A stretch of 64,000 nucleotides of DNA from Lysinibacillus_B sp050613145 (GTDB lineage Bacteria; Bacillota; Bacilli; Bacillales_A; Planococcaceae): positions 3,720,001 through 3,784,000 of the forward strand of contig NZ_CP192507.1 of NCBI RefSeq assembly GCF_050613145.1. Reading direction: 5' to 3'. Position 1 is the stretch's first letter. Each line of letters begins with the position of its first letter. A program made the translations under genes and the position numbers. The notes beneath the pieces are model-generated. The model worked only from the letters and a program-made list of their open reading frames with translations. It ran no database searches and was not told the DNA's origin. Of this stretch, positions 15,699-24,240 are shown in pieces.

Positions 15699-16916
15699 CT
15701 ATTTTAGATATCCGTCATTAATTGCCTTTTCTAAATTTAATAAATTTCTTTCAAATAAAATAATAAAGTTAAAATCATGTCGGTATTTATATAGTAGCTT
15801 AATTTTCTTCTTAGCTTTTTTTGTATAATGCTTCCCATACCATGTCCTAACATTCCATAATCCAAAATATTCAACACACCAAACTTTGGAATCTTTTTTT
15901 ATAGTAAAATCAAATCTTCGCTTTGATAAATCATCTTTAAAAACATCTTTATAATTTTTACCTTTACTAACTTGAAAACCATTTTTAAAAAACCAATTTG
16001 AAATAAATACTTCATCTTTAGAATCCCAAACAATACCTTGATTATCAGTGACTTTTTCTATTGAAGCCTCGTAGGCAAGTTTATAATCTTCACCATATCT
16101 TCTTTTCAAGTTATATTCCCATAAGTAAAATTTGTCACATTTACGACAGTATCTTCTAATTGAACGTAATTCATTCGTTATCATTTGAAATGAATCAATT
16201 GGTTTCCATTCACCGCAGCAACTACACTTTGATAAACCATCTTCAAATTTCTCTTGTTTAAGTTTTCTTGTAAGTACACCATTTTCTCGAGCCTTTTGTT
16301 CTTGATAGATGTTATAGCAATTAATACATTTAGTACGATAACCGTTACCATCTTTATAAAAATATTGAGTGTTCTCTGGAAAGACTCCCTCACACATATC
16401 ACAAATTCGATTACCATCACCTGTTTGATATTTATGCAAGTGATTTTTTCTTTTTAACTCTAACTGCTTAGTGGCGTATGCTCTTATAGTTTCCCATTTC
16501 CTATGTGGTAGAGTAGCTTCAATAACAGATTGTTCAGCATCATAGAAATTGTTAATTAAGAAGTCATTCTCCCACTTTTGCCACGACTGCTTAGTACTTT
16601 TCCTAAACAATTCTAATTCAAGGCGCTTGTACCTTACCGCATCTTTGCTTCGTTTAAGCACCTTTCCAATATCACCATCTGTATGACTTAGCCAATTTTC
16701 CTTTATATAATTAATTTCATCAGTAGTCCATAAACGTAAGGTAGGATTATAACCAAAATACACCAATACTTCATTCCATCTTTTTAACCCCAGTTCCTTG
16801 AAATATTGATATGAAGGAGGAAATCCTTCTATTCTCTTCATATCATCTTTCTTAGGTAATTTCCCATTAATGTGTATCCATTCGTCTAATTTTTCTTTTA
16901 AATATTGCTTCTCCAT
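15699..16916 (-). CDS. Zinc-finger, Myb-like protein with nuclease-like C-terminus
   Basis: A 405-residue protein. The ATG at 16916 is preceded by AGGAGG and is chosen over an upstream TTG. The N-terminal part looks like Myb/SANT or homeodomain-like DNA binding (WTTDEINYIKENWLSHTDGD, IGKVLKRSKDAVRYKR). Two CxxC...CxxC zinc-ribbon modules follow (CDMCEGVF...CINC and CSCCGEW...CRKC). The C-terminal part (KDEVFISNWFFKNGF, RRFDFTIKKDSKVWCVEYFG) has the D...E-x-hydrophobic layout of PD-(D/E)XK or Vsr-like nucleases. Phage and island genomes carry such homing-type nucleases. No strict catalytic assignment is possible by eye. Confidence 0.65.
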   Translation of the reverse strand: MEKQYLKEKLDEWIHINGKLPKKDDMKRIEGFPPSYQYFKELGLKRWNEVLVYFGYNPTLRLWTTDEINYIKENWLSHTDGDIGKVLKRSKDAVRYKRLELELFRKSTKQSWQKWENDFLINNFYDAEQSVIEATLPHRKWETIRAYATKQLELKRKNHLHKYQTGDGNRICDMCEGVFPENTQYFYKDGNGYRTKCINCYNIYQEQKARENGVLTRKLKQEKFEDGLSKCSCCGEWKPIDSFQMITNELRSIRRYCRKCDKFYLWEYNLKRRYGEDYKLAYEASIEKVTDNQGIVWDSKDEVFISNWFFKNGFQVSKGKNYKDVFKDDLSKRRFDFTIKKDSKVWCVEYFGLWNVRTWYGKHYTKKAKKKIKLLYKYRHDFNFIILFERNLLNLEKAINDGYLK

Positions 16917-16947
16917 ATAAAACCTCCTAAGTGCCAAATAAAGTACT

Positions 16948-16986
16948 AAAAAAAAGAGCGCAACAACCTAATTGGTTGCTACGCTC
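16948..16986 (-). terminator. Terminator after the small HTH gene
   Basis: GAGCG and GGTTG arms pair with CAACC and CGCTC; TTTTTTTT follows on the minus strand. Confidence 0.75.
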
Positions 16987-17159
16987 AAAAATTTATATTT
17001 TATTTTATACATCTTAATTATTCGGCTCATAATAATACACCTCATTAAAAATTTAGTGTTTCATTCAATACTACTACATATACCCTAAATTGTATATCCA
17101 ATCCACATTGAATTCCCTGATTTATACTGACAAAAGCTTAAATTTTATTTGACTAAAAT

Positions 17160-17324
17160 CTAATACAAGGTATCTGTTAATCTTATTTCATTCACACCGT
17201 ATTTCTTACACCAGTTTCTTAATATTTGGCTTGAGCAACCAACCCCCTTGGCAACCTGAATATACCTCTTTTCTTTGATAACTAATTCGTCAAATAAGAA
17301 GTTTTTGTCCTCATATTTCCCCAT
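17160..17324 (-). CDS. Small helix-turn-helix protein (54 residues)
   Basis: A short gene reading MGKYEDKNFLFDELVIKEKR then YIQVAKGVGCSSQILRNWCK and ending RLTDTLY. The segment QVAKGVGCSSQILRNWCKKYG is a typical helix-turn-helix, as in resolvase C-termini and small phage regulators. A modest GGTGAAAG lies just before the ATG, and a strong terminator lies downstream. It is divergent from the replication gene, so it may regulate rep or the origin-like repeats between them. Confidence 0.55.
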   Translation of the reverse strand: MGKYEDKNFLFDELVIKEKRYIQVAKGVGCSSQILRNWCKKYGVNEIRLTDTLY

Positions 17325-17526
17325 ACTTTCACCATCTATAATTCAAGATTAGCATTCACTCTTAGTAAAGATACTCTCCACTGGTTCAAATACATTTTTC
17401 TAAACACCAGTGTGTGATTTCCTTTTAACTTTGTACCTTATATTCTGTAGAACAGTACACAGTTTACTATATATCGAATAATAAAATCTGTGTACTGTTC
17501 TAACATTTATAAGAGAGGCGATAATA
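17325..17526. promoter_or_regulatory. rep upstream region with perfect inverted repeat
   Basis: TAGAACAGTACACAG at 17448-17462 is perfectly inverted at 17488-17502, around an AT-rich centre of 25 bases. The first arm starts a longer element AGTACACAGTTT(A/T)CTATA that recurs just after the rep gene at 20564. This could be an operator or part of a replication origin. Confidence 0.6.
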
Positions 17527-20500
17527 ATGGTATTAATGGAGATTGCAAAAGAAAAAAGAAAGGAGTTTGGTCAAACACTAAAAAAATATCTAGAAGCCAT
17601 TCACGGTGAGGGCTGTTTTGAAATACGCTTTATTTCAGAAGATGGTTACTCCCCAACATTTAGTTTACTAATCACTAAGGAAAATGTATTTAGTCTAAAT
17701 AGTAAAGGCGAAAGAATTGCTGTATGTACAACAGATGTAGATTCGTTCTCTGAGTACATTAATGAATGCTTACTCTCCGCTGGTCATACTGGTGTTTTTT
17801 ATACTGTAAATTCCCCTAATTTTGATTTAGTCGATGGGTGCACTGTTACCGATAAAAGTATCGTTAACGGTGGTCATATTAATGCACAATTTGTAGATAT
17901 AGATGCCCCTAAAGATATTCGTAATAGTAAAGAAAAACTAATTGCTTGGAAGAAAGAAGTAAAACAACAACTACTTGCATTTCCGTTGCGTCCATCAATT
18001 GTAGTAGATTCTAAAAATGGATATCACGCTTATTGGTTACTAAATAACGGTGAAGTAAAGGATTTTCGTTATATACAATTACAATTAGTCAAGTATTTCA
18101 ATGGAGATAAACAATGTATCAATGAGTCTAGATTACTAAGGTTACCTTTTTTTAAACATTACAAAGATATTAATGACCCGTATATGGTCTTACCTAAAAT
18201 CTTTCAGCCTAATCGAAAATACACTCAATTAGAATTAAAAGAGCACTTACCGCCACTTTTAGCAGAAGAACTACCTAATGATACTTCAACTTATTTTCTA
18301 AATAACTACGAAAAATTAGGTAATACAAAGAGGGAACAAACGTTTAATTTCCTACACAATCAACTTAATTCTTTAATTACTAGAGAAACAAACGAAAAAA
18401 TAATTTTACGCTGTTGTATGCCACATCACAATGATAAAAAACCAAGTGCCTGGATAAGTAAAACTTCTTTATTCTATCATTGCTCTGGTTGCAACGCTAA
18501 AATGAGCTTATATTCACTTGCACAGGAGTTACAATGGGAAGAGTTAATCGAAATACTCAATTCTGAAGATTTTACACTTGAAGATGAAGTAATAGATGTA
18601 TTAGAAGGTATTCAAAAAAGTGTTATTAGCGTTAACGATTTGAATTTAAACTTAACAAGTTCTGACAAACTATTTATTAACCAAGTTTCAGAAATGGTAT
18701 ATTCAGAATTACGTTCCTATGGACAAAGCATTAATAAATTGCATAAAAAATCTATTTACGATATCGTACAAATTCTACATGTTGCGTATAAAGATAAGCC
18801 TTATCTTATACCTTTAGAAATGGGTGGTGGTAAATCGCTTATTATCAAAATATATTTACGTGAAGCTATTAATACTAATAAAAACTCCGGTGCTATTGTT
18901 GTTGTAGAACGTGTTAAGGATGCTATTAAACTGCAAGATTATTTTAACCGTCAAAGTAACAATGATGTAGCTTTAGCCATTTATGGATTTAATCCAAATG
19001 AGTGTGCTTTAAATAAAAATAAGAACACAAATTACACTAAATGCATACAACAAATAAAAAATAATTGTCCTTTCACAAATAGTTGTCGTTTTCATAATCA
19101 ACTATACGATATGTCACAATATCCTATTATCATTATTACTACCAAACGACTAAGTCTACTAAATTCTTCACTAAATAATTACAAAGACTTTTATGTAAAT
19201 GAACACAAATATTCGCGTGAATTACTCATTATTGATGAGAAGCCCTTATTGCATAATATTTATTCTTATACCTATGATACTTTTCTCAATCATTCAAACG
19301 AGATAAGAGAAGGTTTGGAAGATATTTTTAATTGCGAGAATCCAGTGTTGGATGAATTTAATGCTGCATTTAATATTGTTAATTCTGCCTTCAACTCTGA
19401 TGAAAAATCGAGAGTATTTTTGCCACCATTAAATTCCGCTTTTACTTTTAGCGATGAGTTTAATAAACGATTCTCAAATAGCTTTGATTACAGTGATTCA
19501 GTATTTTCATTAAAAGAATTCATTGAATCGATTATTAAGTACGGTGGTCATAGAAACAATTACAACTCAGAAAAATGCTCACTAACAACAGCTCATTTAA
19601 TCAAATATTCAGTTTTTAAAAATTTTAAAACAATTATATTCGATGGAACAGCATTAATTGATATGGATTATATTCATGAAAATTATCATATGCTGGATTT
19701 AAAGCCGCTTCGTCAATATGATAGTTTACAATTCCACTTACAAGATAATCTAAGTAGTTCAAAAACTTCACTGAAACGAGTGATTAAATCTTTATGTAAT
19801 GATGTTAAATCGGTAGCAAAATCCCATAGCAATTCTTACATTTATTTTCCCGTGTACAAACAATTCTATAATGAAATTATTTCAGAATTTGAAAATACTC
19901 AATTCTACAATCAAATTAAATTTGCAAGTTTTGGCTCAACTAAAGGTAGCAATGACTTCAATACTTGTGATGTAGTAGTCCTTGGGGGCATTTTACACAA
20001 AGGAGAAGATTATTATATCGCTAAATCCCATTTAATTTATTCATTAAACGATACAAGTATAAGTAGTTTACAATGCTCAAATATCAAAAATAAAAGACGT
20101 TTTAATGATAATAAAATTGAAGTATATAAGATAATTAGTACATTAGTAGATTACACCCAAGAAATAAAAAGAAGTAATCAACGTAACAATAGTACTGCCA
20201 TGTCGTGTAACATCTACATTTTTGACAATGACCCTATTTTTCTAAATTTATTAACATCTGTTTGTTTTCCAAAATCTCAAAGAATGGAATGGTATCCACA
20301 GAAATTAATTTCATCAAAAATATATAATCAAACTAACAACGATAAAATACAAGGTCTCTGTAATTATCTTGAAGCCAATAAGGACAGATTAATGATTCCT
20401 TTCCAAGAAATTAAGGAAGCCTTAAAAATTACCAATAAACAACAGTTCTCTAACTTAATGAAAAACCATAATGTCATGGCATTCTACTCGTCTTTACATT

Positions 20501-20559
20501 TCGAAGTAAAAAAACATCCTGACAATAAGCGAACAAAAATTCTTCAAAAAATCCACTAA
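17527..20559 (+). CDS. Primase-zinc finger-helicase replication protein
   Basis: A 1010-residue protein. An archaeo-eukaryotic-type primase module occupies the first third: VDID at 123-126 gives the metal-binding acidic pair and SKNGYHAYW at 162-170 the conserved histidine motif. A CHC2-like zinc segment (CCMPHH...CSGC, about 296-322) follows. A helicase part then has Walker A EMGGGKS near 431-437, a cysteine cluster (about 497-525), a DEAD-type LLIIDEKP near 566 and FDGTA near 703. The ATG has AGAGAGG upstream. This domain order is used by replication proteins of plasmids and phage satellites. It would start and unwind replication of the excised island, probably from the flanking GTACACAG repeats. 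Confidence 0.82.
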   Translation: MVLMEIAKEKRKEFGQTLKKYLEAIHGEGCFEIRFISEDGYSPTFSLLITKENVFSLNSKGERIAVCTTDVDSFSEYINECLLSAGHTGVFYTVNSPNFDLVDGCTVTDKSIVNGGHINAQFVDIDAPKDIRNSKEKLIAWKKEVKQQLLAFPLRPSIVVDSKNGYHAYWLLNNGEVKDFRYIQLQLVKYFNGDKQCINESRLLRLPFFKHYKDINDPYMVLPKIFQPNRKYTQLELKEHLPPLLAEELPNDTSTYFLNNYEKLGNTKREQTFNFLHNQLNSLITRETNEKIILRCCMPHHNDKKPSAWISKTSLFYHCSGCNAKMSLYSLAQELQWEELIEILNSEDFTLEDEVIDVLEGIQKSVISVNDLNLNLTSSDKLFINQVSEMVYSELRSYGQSINKLHKKSIYDIVQILHVAYKDKPYLIPLEMGGGKSLIIKIYLREAINTNKNSGAIVVVERVKDAIKLQDYFNRQSNNDVALAIYGFNPNECALNKNKNTNYTKCIQQIKNNCPFTNSCRFHNQLYDMSQYPIIIITTKRLSLLNSSLNNYKDFYVNEHKYSRELLIIDEKPLLHNIYSYTYDTFLNHSNEIREGLEDIFNCENPVLDEFNAAFNIVNSAFNSDEKSRVFLPPLNSAFTFSDEFNKRFSNSFDYSDSVFSLKEFIESIIKYGGHRNNYNSEKCSLTTAHLIKYSVFKNFKTIIFDGTALIDMDYIHENYHMLDLKPLRQYDSLQFHLQDNLSSSKTSLKRVIKSLCNDVKSVAKSHSNSYIYFPVYKQFYNEIISEFENTQFYNQIKFASFGSTKGSNDFNTCDVVVLGGILHKGEDYYIAKSHLIYSLNDTSISSLQCSNIKNKRRFNDNKIEVYKIISTLVDYTQEIKRSNQRNNSTAMSCNIYIFDNDPIFLNLLTSVCFPKSQRMEWYPQKLISSKIYNQTNNDKIQGLCNYLEANKDRLMIPFQEIKEALKITNKQQFSNLMKNHNVMAFYSSLHFEVKKHPDNKRTKILQKIH

Positions 20560-20563
20560 AAAT

Positions 20564-20613
20564 AGTACACAGTTTTCTATAAATATATATTTTATAGAGC
20601 TGTGTACTTTTTA
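20564..20613 (+). terminator. rep terminator overlapping an origin-like repeat
   Basis: AGTACACAG at 20564-20572 pairs with CTGTGTACT at 20600-20608, and inner CTATAAA/TTTATAG arms extend the stem; TTTTTATT follows. Its first arm is part of the repeat shared with 17454-17474. Confidence 0.75.
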
Positions 20614-20733
20614 TTAGAGCAATCTTTGTTTCGTATCGTAAATATTTTTTAATCCAATTTGCTGTCTAGTACAGTACAACAAGTTCTCAAAAGTCAACTT
20701 TATAAATTAGCTGTAAATGCTCCCCCAATAATA

Positions 20734-20762
20734 TTGACATCATCTGTCTTGCACCCTATCAT
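20734..20762 (+). promoter_or_regulatory. Sigma-A-type promoter for a non-coding transcript
   Basis: TTGACA at 20734-20739, a 17-base spacer, then TATCAT at 20757-20762. The -35 is perfect, the spacing ideal and the -10 close to consensus. No ORF of useful size follows on this strand. Confidence 0.65.
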
Positions 20763-20768
20763 GAAGCC

Positions 20769-21385
20769 AGAATTGAGGACAACGGCTTGGTGCAAAAATG
20801 ACTGCCTATGTTTCAGAAACTAATTGAATAGAATCTAAAACATAGACAGCCATTGCAACATGAATCCGTCATATGAGGTATCCGTTTATGTATGCCCTTG
20901 TTAATGTGAGATTCCTCTCAATGTATCTACTATCCACTTCTGCCCCGATAGTGTATATAACCCGTTTACATGCCCTCTACATGCAACGCAAATGCTTATC
21001 CTACTGTTATGAGGAACTCGGCAACAATTACAAACTGTGATACATCCTGCAAGCCCGTAAGCCTTCAGACCTTCCACTCCTAGCCTTTAATGGTCGCTAA
21101 CACCATTCAGATACCAAAGCCAACAAGGAAGCTCCTAGTGGTATCCTAGACGTTTGTGTGCAATGGAAACGTCATAACCTGACCAGTTTTATTTATGATT
21201 GGTGTTAATGGGCAACCACCAATGAGCCGCTTCCTTCCCCTAAAAAAGACAATAAGAAACTAGACCTTTGCATATCTACTTTTTTTCAAGTAGAATGAAG
21301 GCATATATTGAGGCTCTATTTAGTTGTATTTGCGTGCTGCTAATTGAGCTTTGAGAGTGTGCTATTGCGAGTAGCCGCTCTCTTT
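20769..21385 (+). ncRNA. Candidate structured non-coding RNA of about 0.6 kb
   Basis: Between the promoter at 20734 and the terminator at 21353 the plus strand has only short ORFs but many local perfect hairpins. These include CTATGTTT/AAACATAG (20806 and 20838), ACTATC/GATAGT (20929, 20947), AATGGT/ACCATT (21089, 21102), GACGTTT/AAACGTC (21149, 21167), TTGGTG/CACCAA (21199, 21217) and TCTACTT/AAGTAGA (21275, 21288). The stretch is visibly richer in G and C than the AT-rich island genes, as structured RNAs often are. The RNA class is not known to me. A minus-strand ORF at 20901-21077 is an alternative explanation for part of it. Confidence 0.5.
20901..21077 (-). CDS. Possible small zinc-ribbon protein (58 residues), low confidence
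   Basis: A GTG-started frame reading MEGLKAYGLAGCITVCNCCR, then VPHNSRISICVACRGHVNGL and ending DTLRGISH. CNCC and CVAC, 12 residues apart, would suit a zinc ribbon. AAAGG lies upstream of the start. It lies antisense to the proposed RNA 20769-21385 and only one of the two readings may be right. Confidence 0.25.
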   Translation of the reverse strand: MEGLKAYGLAGCITVCNCCRVPHNSRISICVACRGHVNGLYTLSGQKWIVDTLRGISH

Positions 21386-21388
21386 TTT
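21353..21388 (+). terminator. Terminator of the 0.6-kb transcript
   Basis: GAGAG and GCTA arms pair with TAGC and CTCTC, and six T follow. The T run overlaps the stop codon of the convergent integrase gene. Confidence 0.75.
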
Positions 21389-22319
21389 ATTTAATACCAA
21401 AATCATTTAATGGACTGTGTAACCGTCCTATCTCCAAAATACTGTCCTGCTCTAACCCCCTTAAATATTTGGCTGTCATTTGCGTATCAAAGTGTCCTAA
21501 TAAGCGACTAAGACTATAAACATCTATGCCGTTCCTTAACTGCTTCTGGGCAAAATAATGGCGACAATCATGTGGTGAACAACGAATCTCTTCTCGCACT
21601 CCTACATTGTTGCAATGCTCTTTTAAAATCTTGTTAATGCGAGAACGATGCATCTGCATTGCACATTGGTCTAGGAAGTAATAATCTGCTACTTCATCTA
21701 GATGCTTATGGCTGAAACGCTTCAATTTCGCTTCTTCGAACTTTCGCATATACTTTCGCATCGTTTTACTAATATAAACAAGACGTTGTTTTGAGCCTTT
21801 ACCATGAATTAAAATATGTCTTGCTGAAATATCCTGCTCTCTAATACCACATAGTTCTGACACACGAATACCAGTATCAAATAACATAATTAAAATGAGC
21901 TTGTCTCGGATGTTAGAATATGTTTCTTCCTTCACATCATTAATAATCCGTTTCACTTCTTCATCATTGAATGTCACTATGACTTTCTTTTCTTCCTTCA
22001 AGCTCTTTATTCGTCTAAGTGGATTTGCCATTTCATCAACGAACTCTTCGTCTATCAAATAATTGAAGAACACCTTAAGCGTTGCGATATTGTTATTGAT
22101 GGTGATAGGCTTTTCGCTCCCTAGTTGCTGTCTATGCTGTATATACTTCTTAATGTGTATTGGTTGAACATCCTCTACTTCCAATATGCCTAGCTCATCT
22201 TTCATAAACTCCTGCCACCTTGTCAGCCGCCAAATACACATCTCTACATACCTTGGTTTACGACCTCGAATTTGTTGATTGAGCTTGAAATCATCTATTA
22301 GCTCTAAAATTTTTGTCAC
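21387..22319 (-). CDS. Tyrosine recombinase (island integrase)
   Basis: A 310-residue integrase with the N-terminal SAM-like core-binding domain (IKKYIQHRQQLG) and the catalytic residues in order: Arg in DTGIRVSELCGI, Lys in HGKGSKQRLVYI, HDCRH, GH in LSRLLGHFDTQ and Tyr in AKYLRG. The GTG at 22319 is the likely start, since AAAGGGGG lies in front of it; an upstream ATG would place this ribosome binding site inside the gene. It reads away from guaA in the same direction, 149 bp after its stop. It should catalyse integration and excision at the guaA 3' end. Confidence 0.93.
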   Translation of the reverse strand: MTKILELIDDFKLNQQIRGRKPRYVEMCIWRLTRWQEFMKDELGILEVEDVQPIHIKKYIQHRQQLGSEKPITINNNIATLKVFFNYLIDEEFVDEMANPLRRIKSLKEEKKVIVTFNDEEVKRIINDVKEETYSNIRDKLILIMLFDTGIRVSELCGIREQDISARHILIHGKGSKQRLVYISKTMRKYMRKFEEAKLKRFSHKHLDEVADYYFLDQCAMQMHRSRINKILKEHCNNVGVREEIRCSPHDCRHYFAQKQLRNGIDVYSLSRLLGHFDTQMTAKYLRGLEQDSILEIGRLHSPLNDFGIK

Positions 22320-22324
22320 AAAAA

Positions 22325-22369
22325 AAGACCCCCTTTCATTCACAAATAGTGTGAATAAAAGAGAGTCTT
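22325..22369 (-). terminator. Strong hairpin upstream of int, containing its ribosome binding site
   Basis: A 20-bp stem with only G-T wobbles as irregular pairs (outer AAGAC/GTCTT, inner ATTCACA/TGTGAAT, 5-base loop) is followed on the minus strand by a T run and then the int GTG. It should stop transcription from guaA into int. The AAAGGGGG of int lies in its 3' arm, so translation from long transcripts would be blocked too. Confidence 0.75.
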
Positions 22370-22468
22370 ATTTTGAAATAAAGTTGTTGCGGGTGACACA
22401 AAATCACACTCACAAACACCTTACAAAAGCTGTTGTATCAACGTTCTAAGCACCTTAGGAATAAAGCC

Positions 22469-24019
22469 CTATTCCCATTCAATCGTCGCTGGTGGCTTAG
22501 AAGTAATATCATACAGCACACGGTTTACGTGCTTCACTTCATTTACAATACGTACAGAAATCTTTTCTAATACGTCGTAAGGGATACGTGCCCAGTCAGA
22601 AGTCATGCCGTCGATTGATGTTACGCCGCGGATACCGATTGCGTAGTCGTACGTACGACCATCGCCCATTACACCTACTGAACGGATGTCTGGTAATACC
22701 GCAAAGTATTGCCAAATGTCGCGCTCTAGACCTGCGTTTTTGATTTCTTCACGTAGGATCGCATCTGCTTCACGTACGATGTCTAATTTTTCTTCTGTTA
22801 CTTCACCAAGTACACGGATACCAAGACCAGGACCTGGGAATGGTTGACGCCATACGACTGCTTCTGGTAAACCAAGCTCTAAACCTAGAGCACGTACTTC
22901 GTCTTTGAATAATGTATTTAGTGGTTCGATTAACTCGAACTTCATGTCTTCTGGTAATCCACCTACGTTGTGGTGAGATTTAATTGTTTGCGCTGTTGCT
23001 GTACCTGATTCGATGATGTCTGTGTAAAGAGTACCTTGAGCTAAGAAGTCCATGTTCTCTAATTTTGCAGATTCTTCGTCAAATACATAAATGAATTCGT
23101 TACCGATGATTTTACGTTTTTGTTCTGGATCAGACACACCTTTTAGCTTGTTCATGAAACGTTCACGTGCATCGATTTTGATCACTTTCATATCGAAGTC
23201 TTCTGTGAAAGTTTTCATCACTTGCTCTACTTCACCTTTACGGTTTAAGTTGTGGTCTACGAACATACAAGTTAACTGATCACCGATTGCTTTGTGGATT
23301 AATACCGCTACAACCGAAGAGTCCACGCCGCCTGATAATGCGCAAAGTACTTGCTTGTTGCCTACTTGCTCGCGGATTTTTGCGATTTCGATTTCGATGA
23401 AGTTAGCCATTGACCAGTCGCCTTTTGCCTCACATACATTGAATACGAAGTTTTTCAGTAAGTCATTTCCGTATACAGAGTGACGTACTTCTGGGTGGAA
23501 TTGTACTGCATAGAATTTTTTCTCTACATTCGCCATTGCTGCGATTTCACAAGATGCGCTTGTTGCGATCACTTCAAAGCCAGCTGGTACTTCTGTTACG
23601 TGGTCACCATGGCTCATCCATACAACTTGCTCTTTTGGTAGGTCGCCGAATAATAAGTTATCTGTTGTCACTGTTAATTCAGCTTTACCGTATTCACGCG
23701 TTGCTGCGCTTTCTACTTTTCCGCCGTTTGTATGAGCCATTAGCTGCATACCATAGCAAATACCTAAAATCGGTAAACCTAGTTCGAAAATGGCTGGGTC
23801 TACTTTGAATGCATTGTCGTCATACACTGAGTTTGGACCGCCTGAGAAGACAATCCCGACAGCGTTCATTTCTTTAATTTCATCTGCTGTAATTGTGTGT
23901 GGGTGTAATTCTGAGAATACACCAAATTCACGAATACGACGTGTGATTAATTGGTTAAATTGGCTACCAAAATCAAGCACGACCACTTTTTGTTGCTCTT
24001 TTAATAAAGGAGTTGACAC
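22469..24019 (-). CDS. guaA: GMP synthase (glutamine-hydrolysing)
   Basis: 516 residues, the normal length. It converts XMP to GMP with ATP and glutamine. The class I glutaminase domain has DFGSQ and GICYGMQLMAH with the catalytic Cys; the ATP pyrophosphatase domain has ALSGGVDSSV; the C-terminal dimer domain ends YDITSKPPATIEWE. The GTG at 24019 with AGAGGTGG upstream is preferred over an ATG 33 bases earlier. A guanine riboswitch and hairpins lie in the leader. The last 61 codons are duplicated at 9292-9476 because an island entered the gene end; the product remains complete. Confidence 0.97.
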   Translation of the reverse strand: MSTPLLKEQQKVVVLDFGSQFNQLITRRIREFGVFSELHPHTITADEIKEMNAVGIVFSGGPNSVYDDNAFKVDPAIFELGLPILGICYGMQLMAHTNGGKVESAATREYGKAELTVTTDNLLFGDLPKEQVVWMSHGDHVTEVPAGFEVIATSASCEIAAMANVEKKFYAVQFHPEVRHSVYGNDLLKNFVFNVCEAKGDWSMANFIEIEIAKIREQVGNKQVLCALSGGVDSSVVAVLIHKAIGDQLTCMFVDHNLNRKGEVEQVMKTFTEDFDMKVIKIDARERFMNKLKGVSDPEQKRKIIGNEFIYVFDEESAKLENMDFLAQGTLYTDIIESGTATAQTIKSHHNVGGLPEDMKFELIEPLNTLFKDEVRALGLELGLPEAVVWRQPFPGPGLGIRVLGEVTEEKLDIVREADAILREEIKNAGLERDIWQYFAVLPDIRSVGVMGDGRTYDYAIGIRGVTSIDGMTSDWARIPYDVLEKISVRIVNEVKHVNRVLYDITSKPPATIEWE

Positions 24020-24153
24020 GTTTTCCACCTCTTCTAATATTGATTGCCTCATGTATAAAAGCTTGTTTAATTTGGCTAGTAGCTTCCATCTATTCCTTTA
24101 GATTTCACCGTTTAGCTTATTGTGTGCTGCATCGCACAATTAAACACTTTATT

Positions 24154-24186
24154 ATAAAAAAACGCGAAAGAATACATCCCCGCGTT
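24154..24186 (-). terminator. Leader terminator of the guaA riboswitch
   Basis: AACGCG and CGCGTT pair and seven T follow on the minus strand, before the guaA start. This is a likely expression platform stop. Confidence 0.75.
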
Positions 24187-24204
24187 CATCTACAAGTATA
24201 TAAA

Positions 24205-24240
24205 GGTAGGCCGTCCATTTAGTCCATGCGACAACCTACC
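24205..24240 (-). promoter_or_regulatory. Second leader hairpin of the guaA riboswitch
   Basis: GGTAGG/CCTACC with inner GTC/GAC pairing, directly after the aptamer. The T run behind it is weak, so it may be an antiterminator or accessory terminator. Confidence 0.55.

Larger units (their letters stand above)
9477..22468. mobile_element. Integrative island at the guaA 3' end
   Basis: A roughly 13-kb segment between the two copies of the guaA tail, with the integrase at the guaA-proximal end. It carries a replication protein, resolvases and several defence-type genes, and is more AT-rich than guaA and the genes beyond. The 3' end of guaA is a known integration site of genomic islands in several phyla. 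No packaging, capsid, relaxase or type IV secretion genes were seen. The exact crossover point within the 185-bp repeat cannot be read from the sequence. Confidence 0.82.

Noticed and set aside
20749..20792. TTGCACC/GGTGCAA stem as the 5' end of the 0.6-kb RNA
   Set aside because: The first arm lies in the spacer of the proposed promoter, so it would not be transcribed; kept only as a possible DNA site.
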